This document shows positions 17,018 through 25,286 of a stretch of 64,000 bases of DNA, one piece after another. The stretch is from Bacteroidota bacterium. Lineage in GTDB: Bacteria; Bacteroidota; Bacteroidia; Chitinophagales; Chitinophagaceae. The stretch spans positions 1 to 64,000 of the forward strand of contig JABDAV010000002.1 in the NCBI GenBank assembly GCA_013289015.1, written 5' to 3'. The notes under the pieces are model-generated. The model saw only the letters and a program-made list of their open reading frames with translations, had not been told where the DNA came from and did not search any database. How positions within the stretch are numbered: position 1 is the first letter of the stretch; every line of letters begins with the position of its first letter. The position numbers were made by a program, and so were the translations under genes.

Positions 17018-17737
17018 ATGCAAAAACCCGTATTGCACACACTGCTTTCTCCGCGGCTTTTAGATCTGTACGATGTTGCTGATGGTATTGTTGTAATTAT
17101 TGATGTGTTTCGCGCCACTTCTACTATTGCTGCTGCATTATATAACGGAGCAGAGAAAGTTATACCCGTTGCGGGCGTTGAAGACTGTATTGCTATCGGT
17201 AAAGAATTAAATGCGGTTACTGCCGGTGAGCGTGACGGTAAAGTAATTGAAGGATTGCAACATGGTAATTCTCCTGCTGAATATCCGCGCAACTTTATTG
17301 AAGGAAAAACTTTGGTACTTACAACCACCAACGGAACAAAGCTGTTGCATATGGCGTTGGACAAAGGCGCTGCTGAAGTTGTTACCGGATCATTTCCTAA
17401 TTTATCTGCTGTGTGCAGGCATCTTGCATCATCAAATAAAAACGTAATTCTTGGCTGCTCTGCATGGAAAGACAAATTCAATCTTGAAGACACGTTATTT
17501 GCCGGCGCTGTTATTGCCCAGGTAAAAAAATATTTCACTGTTTATTGTGACAGCAGTTTAATGGCAGAAGATATGTACCGGTTGCACTGTAAAGACCTTT
17601 ATTCCTTTATAAGAAAAACCACACATTGGTACAGGCTGGCTGCTTATGGTTTGGAAAAAGACCTTGAATATTGTGTTACGCCTGATACAGCGAATGTATT
17701 GCCGATCTATAAAGACGGTGCGCTGGTGATTAATTGA
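17018..17737 (+). CDS. comB: 2-phosphosulfolactate phosphatase (ComB-like)
   Basis: The 239-residue protein has the ComB layout: VVIIDVFRATSTIAAAL near the N-terminus, a central LVLTTTNGTKLLH motif, and VILGCSAWKDKFNLEDTLFAG before a C-terminal helical region. ComB removes phosphate from 2-phosphosulfolactate in coenzyme M synthesis in archaea, and in bacteria in sulfolactate metabolism or capnine-type sulfonolipid routes. Bacteroidota make sulfonolipids, which is a plausible use, but the pathway partners are not next to it. The ATG lies 20 bases beyond a repeat element. The family assignment is strong; the role is inference. Confidence 0.87.
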   Translation: MQKPVLHTLLSPRLLDLYDVADGIVVIIDVFRATSTIAAALYNGAEKVIPVAGVEDCIAIGKELNAVTAGERDGKVIEGLQHGNSPAEYPRNFIEGKTLVLTTTNGTKLLHMALDKGAAEVVTGSFPNLSAVCRHLASSNKNVILGCSAWKDKFNLEDTLFAGAVIAQVKKYFTVYCDSSLMAEDMYRLHCKDLYSFIRKTTHWYRLAAYGLEKDLEYCVTPDTANVLPIYKDGALVIN

Positions 17738-17971
17738 TTTATTTTTTACCTTATTGTTAACCTGCATTAACAGGAACCTGACTACAGAAATACAACTGTT
17801 CTCAACCAGCGTTTATTTGTATGAAACCAAAAAATAATCAGCAATTGCGCTTACAATTTTGTAAAACTGATTGTTAACGTTTCCATAGGCTTTTATTACT
17901 GCCTGTTTTGGTTTATTTTTGCTGTTGCTTTTTTTTGCATGGTCCTTTAAATTTTAAAACCGGGAATTAGT

Positions 17972-20900
17972 TTGGCGTTACCACATTTAATTAAATACAT
18001 CTACAATAACGGCACTGATGAGGTTATACGGCGTGGGAAAAAAATCTTCTCTTCAGGTTATGTTGAACTGATTGAAAACGATGAGCTCCTGGGTTCTATC
18101 GTTTTTAGGGTAAGGGATGATTCCTACAACACTTTTTACAAAGTGTATATAAGCCGTTATAACAATATTCAAAATCTTTCACTCCGCTGCAGCTGTCCGT
18201 ATAATCTTGGCGATATCTGTCGCCATGAAGCCGGTGCTTTATTTCGTTTACAGGAATTGATCGATAACAATAAACTCGGCGAAACAGACACAGCATACAG
18301 GCAGCAACATACGATTGTAAGAATAAAACAACTTGAGATCCGGTCTATTAGACTGTTATCTGCGCCCGATGCTTTGCAGGAAGCAGAAAGTTATTTACGC
18401 AGCAATAAAGCCAATATAACAGAAGCAGCAAACGATATTGTTAAAGCAGAACTGAATTATGAAGATCAAACGTATGCATTGCAGTTTCGCCGCAACGAAG
18501 AAAAAAATTTAGATACAAGCTGCAACTGTAATTCAGAAACGCATTATCCTTTATGCGTGCATAAAGTAATTGTGCTGATGCAACTGCTAAGCAGTTTCGG
18601 CGCTTCTTTTTTTGATACCATCAGTAACCGCGACCGCGAAAAAAATAAACTGCTTGCTTTGTACGGTTATTCTGTTGATGATGATCTTGAAGGAAAATTT
18701 GAATTTACTTTTCGTGATGGCAAACCTTTTTTGCGTGTGCTTGATCCGGGTATAAAACGTATTGTTGCACCGCCGCCGGAAAGGAAACCTTTTTTGATGC
18801 CTATTCAAAAAGAAGTGCTGGTTGAAGAGAAAGCACCTGAAATCACACAATATCAAAAGTTGGGTGTTGTGCTGAAATATGATGCATTTCAATATCCTTT
18901 TATACAGTCAGATGCTATTAAAGGTGAAGTGAATGAGGAAACAAAAGAATTCGCCGGTAAAATAGAAAGACTTGATCTTACAAAATTTGTAAATACAGAA
19001 GATCTCAGTGAAGACGATAAAATGCTTATACAGCAATTGCGTAAGCTGTTGCCTTCAGAAGTTACACGTTATCTAAACCGCAACTCTCCTTTCAGTGGTA
19101 TTTGGGAAAATATCACACAGCAACACAACGATGATCTTCCTGAAGAAACACGCTATCTTATTATTGAATACCTACTTCCAAAGTATAAAAAATTATTTTC
19201 AGAAATAAGCGAAGGCAATTTTGCGTTTACGCTGCAACAGCAAAAGCCATTTATAACAGCAAATCTGCAACAGGCAATTCTATCCAATCAATATATACAA
19301 CCACAATTTGTGGTTGATTATACAAACAATGTTTACGAAATAAAATGCCATGTAAAATTGTTAAACGCTGTTGTGGCTTTAACTGAAAATGAAATTGCAT
19401 CGTCACTTGTTTTCAAACATGAGAATACATTTTACCTGTGGCAGAAAACAGATGATGTTTTACTGGCAGAGCGTTTTCTTGCCAATGGAAAAATATCCAT
19501 TGCTGAAGATGATTGGAACAAACAATTAAACGAATTTATTTTACCGCTCACCAAACAATACGATGTTCAGTTCAGCGGCATACAAAAAGAAGAGGTTAAA
19601 AATATTAAGCCTGAGATGCGGCTGCTGATCAAAGAAAAAAGCGATTATCTTTTATTTCAGCCTTTATTTAATTACAGCGGCTATGATGTAAGGCACGAAG
19701 ATAAAGACCGCATCATTATTCCTTCAGCCGGCAAGCTTATCATTATTCATCGCAATGCAGAAGCAGAAAAAATATTGGTGAAAAAGATCGAGAATCTGCA
19801 TTCATCTTTTATACATACAGACTCAGATACGCTTGCATTAAAAGGTACTGATGTTTTAAAAAACAACTGGTTCTTTCTTTTTGCTGACGCCATAAAAGAA
19901 CTGAACATTCCTGTTTATGGATTTGACGCGCTGAAAAAATATCGCTTCAACACAGCTAAGCCTTCAACAAAAATTTTCATCAGCAACAATACAGACTGGT
20001 TTGATGCTAAGATCGACATTCATTTTGGCGAACAGAAAGTTACGGTTGCTGATGTAAAAAAAGCATTAGCCAATAAGCAACAGTTTGTTCCGTTGCAGGA
20101 TGGCACGCTGGGAATTTTACCTGAAGACTGGATCCGCCGCTATTCCATGTTGTTTGCGGTGGGTGAGGGCAAAGCAACCAACATCAAATTAAGCAAATAT
20201 CATTTTGGTGTTATTGAAGAATTGTATGCGCAGCGTAATGAAGAAGAAGTGTTTTTCAGGCTTGAAGAAAAATATGAACGATTAAAAGAACACCATTCAG
20301 TAAAACAAATTGATCCGCCAGAGCATTTGGCGCATGTACTGCGGCCTTACCAGATCTCAGGTTTTCAGTGGCTCAATTATTTAAGTGAAGTAAACTGGGG
20401 CGGTATTCTTGCGGATGATATGGGTTTGGGTAAAACCGTGCAGGCTTTATCATTTCTTCATCATTATAAAAATCAGTACAGTAAAATAAGAGCATTAGTG
20501 GTGTGTCCCACTTCGCTTATGTTTAACTGGGAGAATGAAATAAAAAAATTCACGCCTTCTTTGTCATGGTTTATTCATCATGGAAGTGCGCGTTCGCAAC
20601 AATTGGATGCATTTCAAAGTGCAGATATCGTAATTACAACTTACGGAACATTGCGCAGCGATATACAATTGTTTACTGAAGCCGAATTTGATTATGTTAT
20701 TCTTGATGAAAGCCAGGCGATAAAAAATCCGCACAGTAAAGTAACAAAAGCCGCAGGTTTGTTGAATGCAAAGAATCGTTTGTGTATGAGTGGAACGCCT
20801 TTGCAGAACAATACGTTTGACATGTTTGCGCAAATGAATTTTTTAAATCCCGGTATGCTGGGCAGCATGGAATTTTTCCGCCAGGAATTTGCCATACCGA

Positions 20901-21727
20901 TTGATAAGTTTGGCGAGAAAGATCAGAAAGAACATTTGCGGAAACTTTTATACCCATTTATTTTAAGAAGAACTAAAGAACAGGTAGCGAAAGACCTGCC
21001 TGAAAAAAGTGAAATGATTCTTTTCTGCGAAATGCCTGATGAACAAAGAAAGATCTATGAAGCTTACCGCAACGATTACCGCGATAAAATTTTAGGAACT
21101 GTTGAAGAGAAAGGAGCGAATAAATCACAGCTTACCATTTTGCAGGGTTTAATGAAGTTGCGGCAAATATGCGACAGCCCGGCAATTATAAATGATGAAG
21201 AAAAATATCCTAACGTTTCTGTAAAGCTGGAAGAACTGGGAAGAGAAATATCTGAAAATATCGGTGATCACAAAGCGCTGGTGTTCTCGCAATTTTTAGG
21301 CATGCTTGCATTGATAAAAGAAAAAATGAAAGAGCTTGGAATTGATTATGCTTATTTTGACGGAAGCACTTCTGCTATTGACAGGGAAAAGGCTATTCAA
21401 CGTTTTCAAACTGATGAGAATTGCCGTGTGTTTTTGATATCGTTGAAAGCTGGTGGTGTTGGTTTGAATTTAACCGCAGCAGACTATGTGTATATAGTTG
21501 ATCCATGGTGGAACCCTGCCGTAGAACAGCAGGCGATTGACAGAACGCATCGCATAGGGCAAACAAAAAATATTTTTGCTTACCGTATGATCTGTAAAGA
21601 CACAGTTGAAGATAAAATACTGAAGCTGCAGGAACGTAAACGTGCTTTAGCCGCAGAATTAATTACAGATGATGCAACTTTTGTAAAGAGCCTTACAAAA
21701 GAAGATGTTGAATATCTCTTCAGTTAA
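17972..21727 (+). CDS. SNF2-family helicase with SWIM zinc fingers
   Basis: This 1251-residue protein is an ATP-driven DNA translocase. The N-terminus has a SWIM zinc motif (C73, C75, C83, H85 in CSCPYNLGDICRH) and, unusually, a second CxC...CxH motif (C184, C186, C195, H197). A long middle region precedes the SNF2 ATPase. Walker A is LADDMGLGKT near residue 810, Walker B is LDESQAIKN near 910, and the C-terminal helicase half ends with QQAIDRTHRIGQ near 1187. The start codon is TTG at 17972, with no better ATG nearby. SWIM-SNF2 proteins are thought to act on DNA or chromatin-like substrates in repair or transcription. The gene is monocistronic in appearance. Confidence 0.93.
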   Translation: MALPHLIKYIYNNGTDEVIRRGKKIFSSGYVELIENDELLGSIVFRVRDDSYNTFYKVYISRYNNIQNLSLRCSCPYNLGDICRHEAGALFRLQELIDNNKLGETDTAYRQQHTIVRIKQLEIRSIRLLSAPDALQEAESYLRSNKANITEAANDIVKAELNYEDQTYALQFRRNEEKNLDTSCNCNSETHYPLCVHKVIVLMQLLSSFGASFFDTISNRDREKNKLLALYGYSVDDDLEGKFEFTFRDGKPFLRVLDPGIKRIVAPPPERKPFLMPIQKEVLVEEKAPEITQYQKLGVVLKYDAFQYPFIQSDAIKGEVNEETKEFAGKIERLDLTKFVNTEDLSEDDKMLIQQLRKLLPSEVTRYLNRNSPFSGIWENITQQHNDDLPEETRYLIIEYLLPKYKKLFSEISEGNFAFTLQQQKPFITANLQQAILSNQYIQPQFVVDYTNNVYEIKCHVKLLNAVVALTENEIASSLVFKHENTFYLWQKTDDVLLAERFLANGKISIAEDDWNKQLNEFILPLTKQYDVQFSGIQKEEVKNIKPEMRLLIKEKSDYLLFQPLFNYSGYDVRHEDKDRIIIPSAGKLIIIHRNAEAEKILVKKIENLHSSFIHTDSDTLALKGTDVLKNNWFFLFADAIKELNIPVYGFDALKKYRFNTAKPSTKIFISNNTDWFDAKIDIHFGEQKVTVADVKKALANKQQFVPLQDGTLGILPEDWIRRYSMLFAVGEGKATNIKLSKYHFGVIEELYAQRNEEEVFFRLEEKYERLKEHHSVKQIDPPEHLAHVLRPYQISGFQWLNYLSEVNWGGILADDMGLGKTVQALSFLHHYKNQYSKIRALVVCPTSLMFNWENEIKKFTPSLSWFIHHGSARSQQLDAFQSADIVITTYGTLRSDIQLFTEAEFDYVILDESQAIKNPHSKVTKAAGLLNAKNRLCMSGTPLQNNTFDMFAQMNFLNPGMLGSMEFFRQEFAIPIDKFGEKDQKEHLRKLLYPFILRRTKEQVAKDLPEKSEMILFCEMPDEQRKIYEAYRNDYRDKILGTVEEKGANKSQLTILQGLMKLRQICDSPAIINDEEKYPNVSVKLEELGREISENIGDHKALVFSQFLGMLALIKEKMKELGIDYAYFDGSTSAIDREKAIQRFQTDENCRVFLISLKAGGVGLNLTAADYVYIVDPWWNPAVEQQAIDRTHRIGQTKNIFAYRMICKDTVEDKILKLQERKRALAAELITDDATFVKSLTKEDVEYLFS

Positions 21728-21739
21728 ATATATAAGCAC

Positions 21740-22240
21740 TTATATATTTTGCTGCAGATTTCCTGCATAATATTTTTTAAAAATAATAGACAGCGGAAAC
21801 CCTATCATAAAAATTAAAATAAGCGCTGCCTTTATTGCATTAATAGGATTAAAAGGGTATTTGGGTGTATTGCTTAGCGGCACTATAACCCGACTCATAA
21901 TCAACCAAATAATTATTCCGATAATTATTGCAGTTAAAGCAATATTAATGCGCAGGAATTTTAATCTTGGATAAAGCAGAAAGAAAGCTATAGTAAATAA
22001 CAAGGCTATTACAAAATGCAGTAATAAACCTATCCATACCATTGAATCATTATCGCCAAAAGCAGCTTTTCCAAAAACACCGCTGGCAATGAATTTCAAA
22101 ACACCTTCAGGCCCTTTTCCTGTTTTTAAATAATAATCAACAAATGCAGTTAGAATATCGAGGCTGCCCGCAATTAACCATGCGAACAAAATAGTTTTAA
22201 AGGCACCCGGTTTATTGTAGTTAGCAGTTATCGTGGTCAT
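21740..22240 (-). CDS. Small integral membrane protein, unknown function
   Basis: This 166-residue protein is mostly hydrophobic, with about four membrane spans: TILFAWLIAGSLDILTAFVD (about 15-35), WIGLLLHFVIALLFTIAFFLL (about 68-89), NIALTAIIIGIIIWLIMS (about 98-115) and AALILIFMIGFPLSIIF (about 138-154). The loop between the first and second spans (YLKTGKGPEGVLKFIASGVFGKAAF) is amphipathic. I do not recognise a characterised family. It converges on the SNF2 gene with 12 bases between the stops. Confidence 0.68.
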   Translation of the reverse strand: MTTITANYNKPGAFKTILFAWLIAGSLDILTAFVDYYLKTGKGPEGVLKFIASGVFGKAAFGDNDSMVWIGLLLHFVIALLFTIAFFLLYPRLKFLRINIALTAIIIGIIIWLIMSRVIVPLSNTPKYPFNPINAIKAALILIFMIGFPLSIIFKKYYAGNLQQNI

Positions 22241-22640
22241 AATAGATGATTTTTATCAAAATAAAATCACTTATCGTTTGCATATTTTTTTTTCTTTAAA
22301 ATACTATTTGCAACTTACCAACTACTATTTCTTTATGCTGAAAGGATTATATAGGTCTCTATGATCTGATTGATGATTGAATGCCTTCATTAATTGAATA
22401 AACCCCTGGTTGACGCAGCACAATAATGTTCCGGCTTTTCCTATATAAAGAGAGCCTCCAAAGAATTTATTACCAAATGAGAAAAGCAATCGGGAATAGC
22501 ATTGAAAATATTTGCTTGTTGATGATGAAGAAAACAATGCTATTCCTTTTATCGTAAAATGTTTGTTATAAATTATAATAAAGCTTTTTGTCTTTCATAG
22601 GTGCAATAAGAGCAGTTAAAGCACTGGCTTGCTGCTCTTC
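22241..22640. other. Gene-free stretch with an inverted repeat
   Basis: Four hundred bases between the membrane protein and the LOG gene contain no gene I can support. A 70-codon open frame on the minus strand (22325-22537) has no recognisable family and a composition like random sequence, so I leave it out. The notable content is a perfect 12-base inverted repeat, GGAATAGCATTG at 22493-22504 and CAATGCTATTCC at 22535-22546, around a 30-base spacer. Confidence 0.6.
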
Positions 22641-23378
22641 CTATCTTCTTTCAAGCAGCCACCATAATTTTTTACGCTCCTTTATTTTATAGTTCCCCAT
22701 AATATACGTGCGTATATGATGCATGGCTTCATCAACACTATCTGTTATTAAAACCAGTTGGAGATCTTCGGGATTGATCGTTTGTGCTTTTACCATGTCG
22801 GCCATTAGATCAGCCAATTCTTTATAATACTCTTTTCCAAATAAAATAACAGGAAACTGTGTAATGCTTTTGGTTTGAATTAATGTAAGTGTTTCAAAAA
22901 ATTCATCCATCGTTCCAAATCCGCCGGGCATGCATATAAATGCATAAGAATATTTTATAAGCAATGCTTTGCGCACAAAAAAATAATCAAATGTTATGCT
23001 CTTATTTACATAGATATTTACTTTTTGTTCAAAGGGTAATTTAATATTACAGCCTACAGACATGCCGCCATTTTCATACGCGCCTCGGTTTGCCGCTTCC
23101 ATAATTCCCGGGCCGCCGCCTGTCATTGTTGTAAATCCAACTTCTGCAATGCGTTTACCAAACTCTCTCGCTTTTTGATAATAGATATGATCTTCTTTAA
23201 ATCTCGCAGATCCAAAAACAGTAATGCACGGACCAACAAAATGAAGCGTGCGAAATCCTTTGATAAACTGCATCCATAATTTAATACTGAATATAAACTC
23301 ATAGCTGCGGCTTTTTGGTCCTTCAAGATAAACAGATGACTTCGCAGGAATTATACGATTCGTTTCTTTCATTGGCAT
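22641..23378 (-). CDS. LOG family protein (TIGR00730)
   Basis: This 245-residue Rossmann-fold protein carries both LOG signatures: TGGGPGIMEAANRGAYENGG (about residues 86-105) and PGGFGTMDEFFETLTL (about 157-172). LOG enzymes release the base from nucleoside 5'-monophosphates: cytokinin activation in plants, and AMP or related nucleotides in bacteria. The catalytic arginine/glutamate pair is within these motifs. The N-terminal 50 residues are more basic than usual (KETNRIIPAKSSVYLEGPKSRSYEF). The start is divergent from the YciO-like gene, with the starts about 70 bases apart. Confidence 0.9.
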   Translation of the reverse strand: MPMKETNRIIPAKSSVYLEGPKSRSYEFIFSIKLWMQFIKGFRTLHFVGPCITVFGSARFKEDHIYYQKAREFGKRIAEVGFTTMTGGGPGIMEAANRGAYENGGMSVGCNIKLPFEQKVNIYVNKSITFDYFFVRKALLIKYSYAFICMPGGFGTMDEFFETLTLIQTKSITQFPVILFGKEYYKELADLMADMVKAQTINPEDLQLVLITDSVDEAMHHIRTYIMGNYKIKERKKLWWLLERR

Positions 23379-23450
23379 TCGTAAAAATAAAAAGGATTTT
23401 ATCTAACTTAGTGATAATGTTTTTTGCTAACCTCATCTAAATATTTAAAC

Positions 23451-24059
23451 ATGTTACTGCATGTTAATGCTGAAAATCCCAACGGCCGGCATATAAAAAC
23501 CATTAGAGAATGTTTACTGGATGGCGGCGTTATAATTTATCCAACAGATACAATCTATGGTTTGGGTTGCGATATCTTTCAACAAAAAGCAATTGAAAAA
23601 ATTTGCAAGATCAAAAATGTGCAGCCGCAAAAAGCACAGTTAAGTTTCATTTGTTATGATCTAAGTGATCTGAGCAAATACACGAAAGGGATTTCAACGC
23701 CATTGTATCGCATGTTGAAAGAACATTTGCCTGGTGCATACACATTCATTTTACCTGCAAGCAAAGAAGTGCCGAAAATTCTGCAGAGCAATAAGCATAC
23801 AATTGGATTGCGTATTCCTGATAATAATATTGCAAGAGAAATTGTGCGGCAGTTAGAACATCCTATCTTATCTGCATCATTACCGGGAGAAATGGTGGAA
23901 GAATATACTGATCCAGAATTAATGTATGAGAATTTTAAAAACCTTGTTGATATTGTTGTTGACGGCGGCACGGGCGGAATGGTCCCTTCAACTGTCATTG
24001 ATTGCACGAAAGATGAATATGAAGTAATAAGAATGGGCGCAGGCGAATGGAGTGAGTAA
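23451..24059 (+). CDS. YciO/Sua5-family protein (threonylcarbamoyl-AMP synthase-like)
   Basis: The protein starts MLLHVNAENPNGRHIKTI and is 202 residues long when ATG 23451 is used; a TTG at 23424 would only add nine unlikely residues. The signature GVIIYPTDTIYGLGCDIF (about residues 26-43) is the nucleotide-binding motif of the YrdC/Sua5 family, which makes threonylcarbamoyl-AMP for tRNA t6A37. The overall length and lack of a C-terminal Sua5 domain fit the YciO branch, whose exact role is less settled. Another TsaC/Sua5 elsewhere in the genome is therefore possible. It is convergent with gcvT. Confidence 0.87.
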   Translation: MLLHVNAENPNGRHIKTIRECLLDGGVIIYPTDTIYGLGCDIFQQKAIEKICKIKNVQPQKAQLSFICYDLSDLSKYTKGISTPLYRMLKEHLPGAYTFILPASKEVPKILQSNKHTIGLRIPDNNIAREIVRQLEHPILSASLPGEMVEEYTDPELMYENFKNLVDIVVDGGTGGMVPSTVIDCTKDEYEVIRMGAGEWSE

Positions 24060-24073
24060 CAGGTGTCAGACAC

Positions 24074-25186
24074 CTAACTAAACGGCATTTTTACAATCTT
24101 CGCTTTTAGCAGGTTGTTACGTATCTCAATAAAAATTTCATTGTCTAACCCTGCGTAAACCACATCAACGTAACCCATTCCGATTGCTTTATTTAATGAA
24201 GGTGATTGCGTGCCGCTTGTAACTTTTCCAATTGTATTTCCATCAGCATCCTTAATTAAATAATCATGACGCGCAATACCGCGATCGATCATTTCAAAAC
24301 CAACCAGCTTTCTTTTAATGCCTTCTGATTTTTGCTTTTCTAAAATTTCTTTTGCTGTAAATGATGATGGCTTATTTAGTTTGGTTATCCAACCTAAACC
24401 TGCTTCAAGCGGAGATGTTGTATCATCAATATCATTACCATATAAGCAATATCCCATTTCTAATCTCAACGTATCTCTTGCACCTAAGCCAATCGGTTTT
24501 ATGCCGGCTGATTTGCCTGCTTCAAAAATGGCATCCCATATTGTTGAAGCGTTGTCATCTTTATCTTCAAAATAAATTTCTACTCCTCCTGCACCGGTGT
24601 AACCCGTTGCACTGATGAGCACATTATCAACACCGGCAAACTTTCCTTTTACGAATGTGTAATATTTAAGATTGAGAATATCTATCTCAGTTAATGGCTG
24701 TAAGATCTTTGTAGCATTGGGACCTTGTATGGCAAGCAAACAGGTTTTGTCGCTGATGTTATGCATTTCTACAGCCCCCCCTTGCCCCCCCTGCAGGGGG
24801 GAATTGTGTGATGCGATCCAGTTCCAGTCTTTCTCAATATTACCTGCATTTACAACAAGCATATACACTTTGTTTTCTTCAATACAATAAACAATTAAAT
24901 CATCAACAATACCTGCTTCATTGTTTGTGAAAGAACTGTATTGCGCTTTGCTGTTGGTTAATTTGGAAGCATCATTGGTTGTTACACGTTGAATTAAATC
25001 CAAAGCATATTCACCTTTCAAAATAAATTCACCCATGTGGCTCACATCAAACACGCCCGCATTATTGCGTACAGCCGCATGTTCATCATTAATGCCTGTA
25101 TAACTTATGGGCATATTATAACCGGCAAACTCAGCCATCTTTGCTTTTAATTCTATGTGCTTCTGTGTGAAAGGTGTATTCTTCAT
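24074..25186 (-). CDS. gcvT: Aminomethyltransferase (glycine cleavage T protein) with a repeat insertion
   Basis: GcvT transfers the aminomethyl group from lipoyl-GcvH to tetrahydrofolate. The start ATG at 25186 ([20 protein letters not shown]) gives a normal 370-residue protein; the frame extends to 25258 but those codons are unlike the family. [63 protein letters not shown] and [20 protein letters not shown] are all clear family motifs. Residues 128-139 ([12 protein letters not shown]) are an insertion encoded by a GC-rich repeat. It lies in a surface-loop position before [17 protein letters not shown], so the enzyme may still work. recQ ends upstream on the same strand side with a terminator between. 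Confidence 0.94.
   Translation of the reverse strand: MKNTPFTQKHIELKAKMAEFAGYNMPISYTGINDEHAAVRNNAGVFDVSHMGEFILKGEYALDLIQRVTTNDASKLTNSKAQYSSFTNNEAGIVDDLIVYCIEENKVYMLVVNAGNIEKDWNWIASHNSPLQGGQGGAVEMHNISDKTCLLAIQGPNATKILQPLTEIDILNLKYYTFVKGKFAGVDNVLISATGYTGAGGVEIYFEDKDDNASTIWDAIFEAGKSAGIKPIGLGARDTLRLEMGYCLYGNDIDDTTSPLEAGLGWITKLNKPSSFTAKEILEKQKSEGIKRKLVGFEMIDRGIARHDYLIKDADGNTIGKVTSGTQSPSLNKAIGMGYVDVVYAGLDNEIFIEIRNNLLKAKIVKMPFS
24774..24805. repeat. GC-rich repeat inserted in frame in gcvT
   Basis: The plus strand reads a C run, TTG, then a CCCCCCTGCAGGGGGG palindrome. On the coding strand this gives PLQGGQGG inside GcvT (residues 130-137). The block is far more GC-rich than the gene around it and is a multiple of three in its effect, so the frame is kept. 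This is a known Bacteroidota-type repeat in my experience of such genomes, normally found between genes. Confidence 0.8.
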
Positions 25187-25233
25187 GCAAGCGAATTTGC
25201 GACAAAAATAACAGAGATGAATGCGAGTAAAAA

Positions 25234-25267
25234 ATAAAGCTTGAACATGCACGTTCAAGCTTTATTA
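25234..25267 (-). terminator. Intrinsic terminator of recQ
   Basis: AATAAAGCTTGAAC (25234-25247) pairs perfectly with GTTCAAGCTTTATT (25254-25267) around a 6-base loop. On the minus strand a T-rich run follows the hairpin. It lies 20 bases past the recQ stop and just before the gcvT start. Confidence 0.88.
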
Positions 25268-25286
25268 AATTTTACTTGAAGAAAAA

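Noticed and set aside
22325-22537. A 70-codon minus-strand frame
   Set aside because: No recognisable domain, no promoter-like box, and a composition like non-coding DNA.
25187-25258. N-terminal extension of GcvT (24 residues)
   Set aside because: [15 protein letters not shown] is the family start; the upstream codons contain unrelated Cys/Phe-rich residues.
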